A program made the position numbers and the translations under genes. This document shows, one piece after another, positions 17,907 to 29,377 of a stretch of DNA of 64,000 bases; the first letter of the stretch is position 1; the number at the start of each line of letters is the position of its first letter. The stretch is from Fodinibacter sp038330415. GTDB taxonomy: Bacteria > Actinomycetota > Actinomycetes > Actinomycetales > Dermatophilaceae. Where the stretch lies: positions 1 through 64,000 of the forward strand of contig JBBQNZ010000004.1 in NCBI GenBank assembly GCA_038330415.1, in the 5' to 3' direction. Under the pieces are notes generated by a model. It made no database searches. It was given only the letters and a program-made list of their open reading frames with translations, and was not told the origin of the DNA.

Positions 17907-18920
17907 ATGGCTGACTCCAGCAAGCGCGTGCTCCTCGCCACCCCCCGCGGCTACTGCGCGGGCGTCGACCGGGCGGTCGTCACGGTCGAGAAGGCCCTCG
18001 AGCTCTACGGCTCCCCGGTCTACGTGCGCAAGGAGATCGTGCACAACAAGCACGTCGTCACGACCCTGCAGAGGCGCGGCGCGATCTTCGTCGACGAGAC
18101 CGACGAGGTGCCCGAGGGCGCCACGGTCGTGTTCTCGGCGCACGGGGTGGCCCCGGTCGTGCACGAGGAGGCGCGAGCCCTGTCGCTGCGCGCCATCGAC
18201 GCCACCTGCCCGCTCGTCACCAAGGTGCACCGCGAGGCGGTGCGCTTCGCAGACAGCGACTACGACATCCTGCTCATCGGCCACGAGGGCCACGAGGAGG
18301 TCATCGGCACCGCCGGCGAGGCGCCCGACCACATCCAGCTCGTCGACGGCCCCGACCACGTCGACCACGTCACCGTGCGCGACCCCGACAAGGTGGTCTG
18401 GCTCTCGCAGACCACGCTGTCCGTCGACGAGACCCTGGAGACCGTGCGGCGCCTGCGCGAGCGCTTCCCCTCGCTGCAGGATCCGCCCAGCGACGACATC
18501 TGCTACGCCACCCAGAACCGCCAGCTCGCGGTGAAGCAGATGGCCGCCGACTGCGACCTCATGCTCGTCATCGGCTCGCGCAACTCGTCCAACTCGGTGC
18601 GGCTCGTCGAGGTCGCGCTCGAGCACGGTTCTCGGACTGGCCATCTCGTTGACTACGCCGACGAGATCGACGAGGCGTGGCTCGAGGGTGTGTCGACGGT
18701 CGGGGTCACCTCCGGAGCCTCGGTGCCCGAGATCCTGGTGCGCGAGGTGCTCGAGCACCTCGCCGCCCGCGGCTACGGCGACGTGACGCCGGTCGTTGCC
18801 GCGCAGGAGTCGATCATGTTCTCGCTGCCCAACGAGATCCGCCGCGACCTCAAGGCCGCCGGCAAGTCCGACAAGATGGTGCACGACGCCAGCTTCACCG
18901 ACGCCGGGTCGCTGCGCTGA
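17907..18920 (+). CDS. ispH: HMBPP reductase
   Basis: A 337-residue iron-sulfur enzyme performing the last step of the MEP pathway, (E)-4-hydroxy-3-methylbut-2-enyl diphosphate to IPP and DMAPP. The three cluster cysteines sit in RGYCAGVDRAV (Cys17), DATCPLVTKVH and the segment MAADCDLMLVIGSRNSSNS, which also carries the SxN substrate motif. EIVHNKHVV, FSAHGVAP and TSGASVPE are also typical. Length is normal. The ATG at 17907 is preferred because the -10 box TACGAT ends 7 nt upstream. A GNAT gene follows after 13 nt. Confidence 0.96.
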   Translation: MADSSKRVLLATPRGYCAGVDRAVVTVEKALELYGSPVYVRKEIVHNKHVVTTLQRRGAIFVDETDEVPEGATVVFSAHGVAPVVHEEARALSLRAIDATCPLVTKVHREAVRFADSDYDILLIGHEGHEEVIGTAGEAPDHIQLVDGPDHVDHVTVRDPDKVVWLSQTTLSVDETLETVRRLRERFPSLQDPPSDDICYATQNRQLAVKQMAADCDLMLVIGSRNSSNSVRLVEVALEHGSRTGHLVDYADEIDEAWLEGVSTVGVTSGASVPEILVREVLEHLAARGYGDVTPVVAAQESIMFSLPNEIRRDLKAAGKSDKMVHDASFTDAGSLR

Positions 18921-18933
18921 CGGCCGCGCAGCG

Positions 18934-19419
18934 ATGACTGAGCCGGATGCCGGGCACGCGCCGGTCACGCTCGCCGTGGGGGCCGAGGCCCTGGCGGTCG
19001 CGGGGCGCCTCCTGCACGACTTCAACACCGAGTACGACGACGTCACACCAGGTGCTGCAGCGCTCGCGGTGCGGCTCACCGAACTGGTGGCCGGCGGGGC
19101 CACGGACGTGCTCCTCGGCGAGGGTGCGGAAGGTCCGGCCGGGGTGGGCGTCCTGCGCTACCGGCCCTCGCTCTGGACGGCGGCGAACGAGTGCTACCTC
19201 GCCGAGCTGTACGTCGTGCCGCAGATGCGGGGCAAGGGGCTCGGCCGGATCCTGCTGAGGGCCTGCGTCGACCGAGCGCGTGAGCGACGTTGCGACTTCA
19301 TCGACCTCGCGACGAGCGAAGACGACGGGGGCGCCCAGCACCTCTACGAGTCGGAGGGCTTCCACGCCACCGAGGGGACGGGTGGGCCGGTGACCTTCCA
19401 CTACGAGCGGGAGATCTGA
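18934..19419 (+). CDS. GNAT acetyltransferase
   Basis: A 161-residue N-acetyltransferase. The acetyl-CoA pyrophosphate loop is at residues ~95-108 (VPQMRGKGLGRILL, pattern R/Q-x-x-G-x-G). The substrate is not predictable. It starts 13 nt after ispH and is probably co-transcribed with it. Its TGA directly abuts the stop codon of the convergent molybdenum hydroxylase gene (TGATCA), leaving no intergenic base and no visible terminator. Confidence 0.82.
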   Translation: MTEPDAGHAPVTLAVGAEALAVAGRLLHDFNTEYDDVTPGAAALAVRLTELVAGGATDVLLGEGAEGPAGVGVLRYRPSLWTAANECYLAELYVVPQMRGKGLGRILLRACVDRARERRCDFIDLATSEDDGGAQHLYESEGFHATEGTGGPVTFHYEREI

Positions 19420-21990
19420 TCAGGGTCGGTACCACGTGTGCTCGAGCGGCAGCCGCACTCGGGTGCGGCCGTCACGGCGCAGGTAGGCGGCAGCCACGGC
19501 CGGGGCGGTGGGGATGAGGCAGATCTCGCCGACACCCTTGGCGCCGTACGCGTAGGGCAGCACCCCGGGGCCGCGCACCGTGTGCACCTCCACCTCGGGT
19601 GCCTGCGTCGAGCGGATCAGCCCGAGCTTGCCGAACGTGGTCTGCGGCACGCCCCCCTCGACGACGAACTCCTCGGTGAGGGCGTAGCCCAGGCCCATGA
19701 CGACCCCACCCTCGATCTGCCCCTGCAGCGCCTGCTGGTTGACCACGGTGCCGGCGTCGTGGGCCGCCACGACCTTGCGCACCCGGCCGTCGTCATCGAG
19801 GTGCACCACCTGCGCGCCATAGCCGTAGGTGACGTGGCTGACCGGGTTGGGCTTGTCCGAACCGATCGGGTCGGTCTCGGGCGAGAACTCGCCGGAGAAC
19901 ACGCGGCCCTCCACGGCGGCCAGGCCTCCACCGGCCTCCAGCGCCTCGCGCAGCCCCAGCGCCGCCCGGCGCACCGCCTCGCCGGTGAACAGCGTCTGCC
20001 GGGATGCCGTGGACGTGCCGGAGTCGGGCGTCCGCTCCGTGTCGGGGGGCTCGACCACGACCTGCTCGGGTGGCACGTCGACGGTCTGGCACAGCATGTG
20101 CAGGGCCATCTGTGCCACGCCCTGGCCCATGCCGGCGGCGGAGGTGCGCACGTGCACCACTCCCTGCTCGACCGAGATGAGGCAGCGGCCGGTGTCGGGC
20201 ACTCCCATCCCCAGACCGGAGTTCTTGAACGCGACGGCGAGGCCCGCGTGGGGGTCGGCGTCGTAGTCGTCCTTGACCGCCTCGAGGCACTCGACCAGCC
20301 CGGTGGCCCCGTCGGCGACCTGCCCGTTGGGAAGCTCCAGCCCGGGCCGGATGGCGTTGCGGTGGCGGAACTCCCAGGCGTCGATGCCCGCCTCGGCGGC
20401 GAGCAGGGTGATGCTCGTCTCGAGTGCGAACGCGCTCTGCGCCACGCCGAAACCGCGGAAGGCGCCCGACACCGGGTTGTTCGTGTACACCGCCAGGCCC
20501 TCGCAGTCGAAGTTCTGGTAGTCGTACGGGCCGCCGGCATGGGTCACTGCCCGCTGCAGCACCGGCCCGCCGAGCGAGGCGTAGGCGCCGGTGTCCGCGA
20601 CGATCCGGGCCCTGAGCCCGGTGAGGTGGCCGTCGACGTCGCAGCCGAGCGTCATCTCGATCTCCATGGGGTGGCGCTTGACGTGGTACGCCAGGCTCTC
20701 GGCCCGCGAGAACCGCACCTTGACCGGCCGCCCGGTGTGCCAGGCCGCCAGTGCCGCGTGGTGCTGCACGCTCATGTCCTCCTTGCCGCCGAAGCCGCCG
20801 CCCACCAGCATCGAGTGGGCGTGCACGCGCTCGGGGGGCAGGTGCAGCATTCGGGCGATCTCGCGTTGCTCGTCGTAGACCGACTGCCCCGCCGTGAACA
20901 CCTCGATGCCGCCGTTGCCTGAGGGGTCGTCGCCCCACGGGCGGGCCACGGCGCACTCGGGCTCCAGGAAGGCGTGCTCCTGCCAGGGCGTGTGGAAGGT
21001 GTTCGACACGACGAACGCGGAGGCGGCCAGCGCGGCATCCGCGTCACCCCGGTTCACCCGCTCGCGGGTGAGCACGTTGCCGCCGGGGTGCAACGCCGGG
21101 GCACCGGGGGCCAGGGCCTGCTGTGGGCTGGTGACCGGCTCCAGCACGGTGTACTGCACCTCGACGAGGCCGACCACCTCGTCGAGCGACTCCTCGTGGC
21201 GGCAGACCACGAGCGCGAGGGCGTCTCCGACGTAACGGGTGGTGTCGCCCTCGGCCACGAGCACGTCCCAGTCGTGCACCAGGTGGCCGATGGTGTTCTC
21301 GGGCACGTCGGCCGCGGTGAGCACGGCGAGGCAGTCGGGGTGGGCCCGGGCCGCCGTGACGTCGATGGCCTCGACGACCGCCCGCGGGTGCGCCGTGCGC
21401 AGCGCCTTGGCGTGCACCATCCCCTCGAGGCGGATGTCGTCGGTGTAGAGGCCGGTGCCGAGCAGCTTCTCCGCGGCGTCGGGCCGGGGGGTGCGGTCGG
21501 ACATCCGCACGTGCTCGGGCGGGGGCCTCACCTCCTCCTCGCCACGCAGGATGCGGCCGGTGCGCAGCACGGCGTCCTCGACCATCCGGTAGCCGGTGCA
21601 GCGGCACTCGTTGGCCCGCAGGGCACGCACCACCTGCTCGCGGGACGGGTCGGGCTCGGCGTCGAGCAGGGCCTTGCTCGTCATCACCATGGCGGGCATG
21701 CAGAAGCCGCACTGCACGGCGCCCTCCTGCTCGAACGCCGACACGAAGGCCGCCTTCTCGCGCTCGTCGAGGCCCTCCGCAGTGGTCACCCGGTGCCCGC
21801 CCGTGGTCGCCGCGGCGCGGGTACACGCCTTGACCGTGCGCCCGTCGACCACCACGACGCAGGTGCCGCAGCTGCCGTCGTCGCAGCCGTGCTTCACCGA
21901 GGTCAGGTCGAGCACCTCGCGCAGCCAGGTCATCAGGGTCATGCCCTCGGGCACCTCGTGGACGTGGCCGTTGACCGTTGTCGTCGTCAT
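19420..21990 (-). CDS. xdhD: XdhD-type molybdenum hydroxylase
   Basis: An 856-residue fusion of an iron-sulfur subunit and a molybdopterin subunit, like the selenium-linked xanthine/purine hydroxylase XdhD. The plant-type 2Fe-2S cluster uses Cys36, Cys41, Cys44 and Cys56; the second uses Cys94, Cys97, Cys129 and Cys131 (CGFCMPAM, NECRCTGY). The MoCo domain follows from about residue 165, with GGGFGGKED, a PVSGAFRGFG segment and the terminal YGAKGVGE carrying the catalytic Glu. There is no FAD domain or FAD subunit gene. It should hydroxylate a purine in the cytoplasm and pass electrons elsewhere, perhaps to YgfK. Last gene of the minus-strand purine operon; AGGAGGAG precedes its ATG. Confidence 0.9.
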   Translation of the reverse strand: MTTTTVNGHVHEVPEGMTLMTWLREVLDLTSVKHGCDDGSCGTCVVVVDGRTVKACTRAAATTGGHRVTTAEGLDEREKAAFVSAFEQEGAVQCGFCMPAMVMTSKALLDAEPDPSREQVVRALRANECRCTGYRMVEDAVLRTGRILRGEEEVRPPPEHVRMSDRTPRPDAAEKLLGTGLYTDDIRLEGMVHAKALRTAHPRAVVEAIDVTAARAHPDCLAVLTAADVPENTIGHLVHDWDVLVAEGDTTRYVGDALALVVCRHEESLDEVVGLVEVQYTVLEPVTSPQQALAPGAPALHPGGNVLTRERVNRGDADAALAASAFVVSNTFHTPWQEHAFLEPECAVARPWGDDPSGNGGIEVFTAGQSVYDEQREIARMLHLPPERVHAHSMLVGGGFGGKEDMSVQHHAALAAWHTGRPVKVRFSRAESLAYHVKRHPMEIEMTLGCDVDGHLTGLRARIVADTGAYASLGGPVLQRAVTHAGGPYDYQNFDCEGLAVYTNNPVSGAFRGFGVAQSAFALETSITLLAAEAGIDAWEFRHRNAIRPGLELPNGQVADGATGLVECLEAVKDDYDADPHAGLAVAFKNSGLGMGVPDTGRCLISVEQGVVHVRTSAAGMGQGVAQMALHMLCQTVDVPPEQVVVEPPDTERTPDSGTSTASRQTLFTGEAVRRAALGLREALEAGGGLAAVEGRVFSGEFSPETDPIGSDKPNPVSHVTYGYGAQVVHLDDDGRVRKVVAAHDAGTVVNQQALQGQIEGGVVMGLGYALTEEFVVEGGVPQTTFGKLGLIRSTQAPEVEVHTVRGPGVLPYAYGAKGVGEICLIPTAPAVAAAYLRRDGRTRVRLPLEHTWYRP

Positions 21991-22002
21991 CGCAGCTCCT
22001 CC

Positions 22003-23397
22003 TCAGGTCACCGACGGGTCGGGTAGGGCGCAGGGCAGGAACCGCCCCGGCGGCAGGTCGTCGACGAGGTCGCCACCGGCCACGGCACGGTGGCCGCGCA
22101 GCAGCACGTCGCGCACGCGCCCCTGCACCCGCCACCCCTCGTAGGGCGTGTGGTCGACGTTCTCGTGCAGGCTGCTGCTCGTCACCGTCCACGACACGGC
22201 CGGGTCGATCACGACGACGTCGGCGTCGGCCCCGGGCGCCAGCACCCCCTTGCGCGGGCGGAGGCCGAAGTAGCGAGCGGCGTTGGTGGCGGTCACCTCC
22301 GCCAGGCGGGTCAGGCCGATCCGTCCCTCGGCCACGCCCGCCGAGTACATCAGCGCCATCCGCAGCTCGATGCCGGGTGCTCCGTTGGGGGTGTGGGCGA
22401 AGTCGGCCGCCTTGTCCTTCTGCCCGACCAGGTCGAACGAGCAGTGGTCGGTGCCGACGAACTGCACGTCGCCGCCGGCGAGCCCGGCCCACAGCGCCTC
22501 GCGGTCGGATGCCGTGCGCAGCGGCGGGCTCATGACGTAGGCCCGCCGGGCGAGGTCGTCGTCGTCCGGCCCGCCGTAGGCGCTGACGTCGAGCAGGAGG
22601 TACTGCGGGCAGGTCTCGGCCGCGACGGTGGTGCCGGCCACGCGGCCGCGGCGCACGGCATCCAGCCCGGGTCGCGACGACAGGTGGACGACGTAGTGGG
22701 CGGCGCGGGCGAGCCCGGCCATGACCTCGAGGCGGTCGACGGCCTCGGCCTCGAGTGCGGCGGGCCTGGTCGCGGCGTGGAAGAACGGCGTGGTGTGACC
22801 CTCGGCAAGGGCCCGGCGGACCAGCGCGTCGACGAGCCGGCCGTTCTCGCAGTGGAACCCGATGGTGGTGCCGAGGTCGTGCGAGGCGGTGAGAGCCTCG
22901 AGCGCCTCGTCGTCCTCGACCATCATCGAGCCGCGGTACGCGAGGTAGAGCTTGAACGAGGTGACTCCGCGCTCGACGACGGTCGCCATCTGCTCGGGGA
23001 AAGCACTGCGCCACTGCGTCATCGCGAGGTGGAAGGCGTAGTCGGTCACGGCCCGACCGGCCGCCTTCTCCGACCACCGGTCGAGCGCGGTCGTGAGCGA
23101 CTGGCCGTGGAACGCGGTGGCGAAGTCGATGACCGTCGTCGTACCGCCGGCGAGGGCGGCCCGGGTGCCGCTGGCGAAGTCGTCAGCGGTCACCTCGTCG
23201 CCGGCCTCGAGGTCGAGGTGGCAGTGTGGCTCGACGCCCCCGGGGAGGACGACGCACCCGGTGCAGTCGAGCACCTCCTCCCCGGGCTCGGGGTCGAGCC
23301 GGCCCACCGCCACGATCGTCTCGCCGGAGGTGCGCACCGAGCCGCGCTCGATCACCCCGTCGGGGGTCACGACTCGGCCGGCGTGCAGGAGCGTCAC
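22003..23397 (-). CDS. hyuA: dihydropyrimidinase/hydantoinase-like hydrolase
   Basis: A 464-residue amidohydrolase of the dihydropyrimidinase family. The metal ligands are His58 and His60 (PHCHLD), the carboxylated lysine is Lys149 (SFKLYLAYRG), and further ligands lie in GFHCENG, YVVHLSS and GTDHCSF. It should open a cyclic ureide ring; in this cluster the substrate is presumably a purine-ring breakdown product. The start is the GTG at 23397, one base after the ssnA stop, with AAGGAG inside the end of ssnA. Confidence 0.9.
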   Translation of the reverse strand: MTLLHAGRVVTPDGVIERGSVRTSGETIVAVGRLDPEPGEEVLDCTGCVVLPGGVEPHCHLDLEAGDEVTADDFASGTRAALAGGTTTVIDFATAFHGQSLTTALDRWSEKAAGRAVTDYAFHLAMTQWRSAFPEQMATVVERGVTSFKLYLAYRGSMMVEDDEALEALTASHDLGTTIGFHCENGRLVDALVRRALAEGHTTPFFHAATRPAALEAEAVDRLEVMAGLARAAHYVVHLSSRPGLDAVRRGRVAGTTVAAETCPQYLLLDVSAYGGPDDDDLARRAYVMSPPLRTASDREALWAGLAGGDVQFVGTDHCSFDLVGQKDKAADFAHTPNGAPGIELRMALMYSAGVAEGRIGLTRLAEVTATNAARYFGLRPRKGVLAPGADADVVVIDPAVSWTVTSSSLHENVDHTPYEGWRVQGRVRDVLLRGHRAVAGGDLVDDLPPGRFLPCALPDPSVT

Positions 23398-23398
23398 G

Positions 23399-24718
23399 TC
23401 ACAGCTCCTTCCAGACGCGTTCGGCCCGCTCCGCCGAGTGCGCGAGTGCCTCGGCTTCGTCGACGCGGGTGAGCTCGCGCTCGCGCAGCACCCACTCACC
23501 ACCCACCATGACGTCGACGACCTGGCCACCGCTCGTGCCGAACACGACATGGCCCCAGGCGGACCGTTCGTCGAGCGGGGTCGGGGGGCGGTAGTCGAGC
23601 GTGACGAGGTCGGCGACGGCGCCGGGGCGCAGGATGCCGATGTCGCGGCCGAAGATGCGCGAGGCGATCGCCGGGTTGTGCGCGAACAGCATCGCCACCG
23701 CCTCCGAGAAGCCGACCGTGGGGTCGAGCCGTGAGCCGCTGGCGACGAGCTTGGCCACCTGCATGGAGGCCAGCACGTCCGCGGTGTAGGCGTCGGTGCC
23801 GAGCCCGACCCGGATGCCGTGCCGCAGCATCTCGACGACGGGCGCGAACCCGACGGCGTTGCCGAGGTTGGAGTGGGGGTTGTGCACGACCGTGGCGTCG
23901 CGCTCGGCGAGCAGCTCGATCTCGGCGGGCGTCACGTGCACGCAGTGCGCGGCGATGCTGCCGGACCCGACCATCCCGCGAGCGTCGAGCCGGTCGACGA
24001 CGGGCAGGCCCTCGGTCGCGAGGGTCCACCGTTCGTCACCCGGGCCCTCGGCCACGTGCACGTGGAAGCCGCCGGGAACGCCGAACGCGGCCGCGGCGAT
24101 GGTGTCGAGGCTCGGCTCGGAGAGGGTGAAGGAGGCGTGCATGCCGAACATGCCGCGCAGCCGGTGCTGGTCGGGGGTGTTCGCCGACCGCATGAAGCCG
24201 ACGTTCTCCGCCACGGCCTCGGCGAAGACGTCCTCGCCGTCGCGGTCGGAGGTCTCGTAGCAGAGGCAGGCCCGCACACCCACCGCGCGCGCGGCGTCGG
24301 CGATCGTGCCGAGCGAGCCGGTGACGGCTCGCGGGCTCGAGTGGTGGTCGAACACCGTGGTCACCCCGCAGCGCACCGACTCGATGAAGGTCGTCGTCGC
24401 GTTGAGCCGGACGTCCTCGGGCCCGAGCAGGCGGTCGAGCGACCACCACAGGTTCTCGAGGATCTCCGCGAAGTCACGGGTGGGGGAGTGCACCGGCATC
24501 CCGCGCGCGTACGCACTGTAGGCGTGGGTGTGGGCGTTCACGAGCCCGGGCAGCACCACCCGCCCGGTGTCGACCACGGTCTCGGTGGGGTGGGCGAGCC
24601 GCAGCTCGCTCGCCGAACCCACGGCATCCACGACGCCGTCCCGCACGAGCACCGCGCCGTCGGTGACGACCGGCCGCGCGGGGTCTGCGGTGATGACGGC
24701 CCGGCCGGTGACGATCAT
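23399..24718 (-). CDS. ssnA: SsnA-type aminohydrolase
   Basis: A 439-residue metal-dependent amidohydrolase related to guanine and chlorohydrolase-type deaminases. Metal-binding His63 and His65 are in NAHTHAYSAYARGMP; further ligands lie in GFHVHVAEG, AAHCVHV and GLGTDAYTAD. The name follows E. coli SsnA, always found next to ygfK. Its reaction in the purine pathway is not firmly settled; deamination or ring hydrolysis of a purine intermediate is the reasonable guess. The ATG overlaps the stop of ygfK (ATGA). Confidence 0.9.
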   Translation of the reverse strand: MIVTGRAVITADPARPVVTDGAVLVRDGVVDAVGSASELRLAHPTETVVDTGRVVLPGLVNAHTHAYSAYARGMPVHSPTRDFAEILENLWWSLDRLLGPEDVRLNATTTFIESVRCGVTTVFDHHSSPRAVTGSLGTIADAARAVGVRACLCYETSDRDGEDVFAEAVAENVGFMRSANTPDQHRLRGMFGMHASFTLSEPSLDTIAAAAFGVPGGFHVHVAEGPGDERWTLATEGLPVVDRLDARGMVGSGSIAAHCVHVTPAEIELLAERDATVVHNPHSNLGNAVGFAPVVEMLRHGIRVGLGTDAYTADVLASMQVAKLVASGSRLDPTVGFSEAVAMLFAHNPAIASRIFGRDIGILRPGAVADLVTLDYRPPTPLDERSAWGHVVFGTSGGQVVDVMVGGEWVLRERELTRVDEAEALAHSAERAERVWKEL

Positions 24719-27700
24719 CGGGTCGCGCCCCCTCCCGCGTCGGCGAGCACGGGGCGGAGCAGCCAGGGGTGGTCGGCCTCGAGCGCCGTGAGGAGGCGCT
24801 CCAGATCGTCCGGGAGGTCTCGCCGGCCCCGGTGGTGCGTGACGACCTCCCCGGAGGGCAGCCGCACGAGGTAGCCGTCGTCGATCGCGAGGAGGCCGGC
24901 GTTCGGGGAACCCTCGAAGTCGGCGAGCGTCCAGAACACCGTCGGCTTGTCGCGGTAGGGGAGCCCCGCGGAGGGACAGAAGGTGCCGCAGTTGCCGCAC
25001 TCGTTGCACAGTGCGTCGAGGTGCACCACCTGGTAGGCATCCGCCGACCACGGCACCGCCACAGCGACGTTGGCGCGGTTCGGGCAGACCTCGACGCAGA
25101 CCTCGCACACCTCGTCGCAGTGCAGGCACCGGTCGGCCTCGGCAGGCGGCGCGACCCGGTCGGCGAGCACCCCGCGCCGGCCGACCAGCACGTCGTGCGG
25201 CGTGAAGACCACGGCGGGCGGCCGGTCGGCGTCGAACCGGATGCCGTGCGCCCGCAGGATCGCGCGAGCCACCACCTTGGCGTCGGCGAGGGCCCGCACG
25301 ACGGTGGCCGGGCCGCGCCGCCCGTCACCGGCGACGTAGACCTCGGTGGTGCCGTCACCCACGGTGGCCCGCAGGTCGGCGTCGAGCCGGGGGTGCCCGA
25401 GGTCGTCGCGCGCGATGCCGTTCGCGTCGTACTGGTCCGGGTCGACGGTGGCTCCGGTCGCGCCGATGACCGTGTCGACGTCGAGCTCGACGAACGTGCC
25501 GGTGCCGCGAGTCGTGCGTCGCCCGTCGGCCGCGTAGTCGGCGAGCTCGGTTCGCTCGCAGCGCAGCACGGAGCCGTCGTACGAGACCGGTGCGAGCAGC
25601 TCGTCGATCTCGATGCCCTCGGCCCGCACGGCGTCGACGTCCTCCTGGGCGGCGGGCATGAACGGCTCGGTGCGTCGGTAGACCAGGGCGACGTGCTCCA
25701 CCCCGGCGGCGCGGAGGGCGGTGCGCGCGCAGTCCATCGCGACGTCGCCGGCGCCGATGACGGCGACCCGGCGCCCGAGCCGGGCTCCGTCTCGCGACTG
25801 GGCCTCGCGGAGCACCTCGAGGGCGTCTCGCACGTGCCCGGCGCCGTCGCGCACCGGGCTGGGGCTGCGACCCCACGCGCCGGTCGCCACGACCACGTGG
25901 TCGAATCGACGCCGGAGGTGGGCGAGGTCGTAGTCGGCCGGGCAGCCGAACCGGAACTCCACCCCGGTCGCCACCGCGAGGCGGTAGTCGCGGTCGACCT
26001 GGTCGCGGGTGACCCGGAAGGTGGGGATGACGTGCCGCACGATGCCGTACGGGGCGTCGAGCTTCTCGTGGACCTCTACCGCAATCCCGTTGCGGCGCAG
26101 GAACACCGCCGTGGCGATGCCGGCCGGCCCGGCGCCGACCACGGCGACGCGCACGCCGGCCACCAGGGGCGTCGGCGTCGTCGCGGCGACGTGCTGTTCC
26201 TGGGCGGCATCGGCTGCCGCGAGCTTGACGCCCCGGATGTCGATGCCCCGGTCGTAGTCGACCCGGGTGCAGTGCGCCCGGCACGGCTCGGGGCAGAGCA
26301 CCCCGGTGATCGTCGGTGCGGTGTTGTCGCGCGCCACCACGTCGAAGGCCTCGGCGATTCGCCCCTCCGCCACCAGGGCGAGGTAGGCCGGCACCTGCTG
26401 CCCGATGGGGCAGCCGCCGTGCTCGCACGGGGCGGTGAAGCAGTCAGTGAGCCCCAGCGGTGAGGTGGTCTTGCGCGAGCGCACCTTCTCGCGGTGTCGC
26501 TTGTGGGTCCTCGGGTCCGCCAGCACCCGCGCGAGGAGGGCGTCCACGGCATCCGGGTCGATGCTGTGGAAGTCGCGCATCACGGGGGTGGCGAGCCGGG
26601 CCAGCTGCCCCAGCCGCGCGTAGCCGCCGGGCTTGAGCAGCGTCGTCGCGACGGTGACCGGCTGGATGCCGGTGCGCACGATCTCGGCGACGGTCGACGC
26701 GTCCGCGCCCCCTGCGTAGGAGATCGGCAGGCGCCCGTCGAAGGTGCGGGCGAGCCGGGCGGCCAGGGTGAGGGTCAGGGGCAGCAGGGCCCGGCCGGAG
26801 AGGTACATCTCCGGGGCCGGCAGCTCGCCGCGGGTGACGTCGTTGGGCAGCGTGTTGCTCAGCTTGAGGCCGAAGACGAGGCCGGAGGCCTCCGCCCGGG
26901 CCGCCAGCCGGGTGAACATCGCCACCGCCTCGTCGTACTGGAGGTCGGCGGTGAAGTGCGAGTCGTCGAAGGCGACGTGCGCGTACCCGAGCCGGTCGAG
27001 CGTGCCACGCACGGTGTCGTACCCCAGCAGCGTCGGGTTGCACTTGACGCTGGTGTGCAGGCCCTTGCCGAGCAGGTGCTCCGCGATCCGCTCGATCTCG
27101 GCGGCGGGGCAGCCGTGCATCGTCGAGATCGTCACCGAGTCGCACACCCGCGTCGGGACACGGGCCAGGTGCTGACCGTCGAAGTGCTCGAAGCGGCCGA
27201 GGTTGGCCTCGAGCCAGGTGGTCGCCAGGTGCCAGGCGTCGGTGCGAGTCGCGTCGCGCAGCCCTTCGAGGAAGCCGTCGACCACCGGGCCGCGGATGCC
27301 GTCGAGTTCGTAGCCCACCGACGCGTCGAACACGACGTCGTCGCCGTCGCCGAGGCCGAGCTCGACGGCGAGCACCCGGATGGCGAGGTGGGCGTGGACG
27401 TACTCGGTGAGTGCCTGGCGCACCGTCAGCTCGGTGGACCACTCGCAGTTCTGGCCCTCGTCCTCGGCGTGGATGCACGGCTTCGGCACCGCCGCGCGGA
27501 TCACCTCGCCGTCGAGCACCTGCACCGTCTTCAGCTCGATGACCCGTGCGCCGGCGAGGTAGGCCGTGACGATGTTCTGGGCGAGCTGGGTGTGCGGTCC
27601 GGCCGCGGCGCCGACCGGCACCGCGACCAGGTGGCCGAAGGCGTCGCGGACCCGGCGTCCGCGTGGGTGGTGCACGTGGTGCGCGGGAAGTCCGAAGACG

Positions 27701-27776
27701 CTGCCGTGCCGGGCGTGCTCGTCGAGCGCCCACCCGACCAGGGAGCCGAAGGCGAGGGGGCGCAGGACGTCGCTCA

Positions 27777-27777
<1 letters not shown>
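24715..27777 (-). CDS. ygfK: YgfK-type iron-sulfur flavoprotein
   Basis: A 1020-residue multidomain oxidoreductase, usually labelled 'putative selenate reductase'. The N-terminal ~450 residues resemble a dihydropyrimidine-dehydrogenase-like TIM barrel (PKPCIHAEDEGQNCEWS, TISTMHGCPAAEIERIA). The middle has a cysteine-rich segment (APCEHGGCPIGQ, LCPEPCRAHCTR), then a GltD-like FAD/NAD(P)H module with VAVVGAGPAGIATA and VAVIGAGDVAMDC. The C-terminus carries two ferredoxin-like clusters (CLHCDEVCEVCVEVCPN and CNECGNCGTFCPSAG). This suits electron transfer between NAD(P)H and a purine-derived substrate. The ATG at 27777 overlaps the upstream stop by one base. Confidence 0.93.
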
Positions 27778-29312
<1,535 letters not shown>

Positions 29313-29377
29313 GAGGCCAGTATCCGGCCGCGCGGAGGGCGCCGTCGGCGGTTGGCGGCGAAGATCACCGCCCCGGG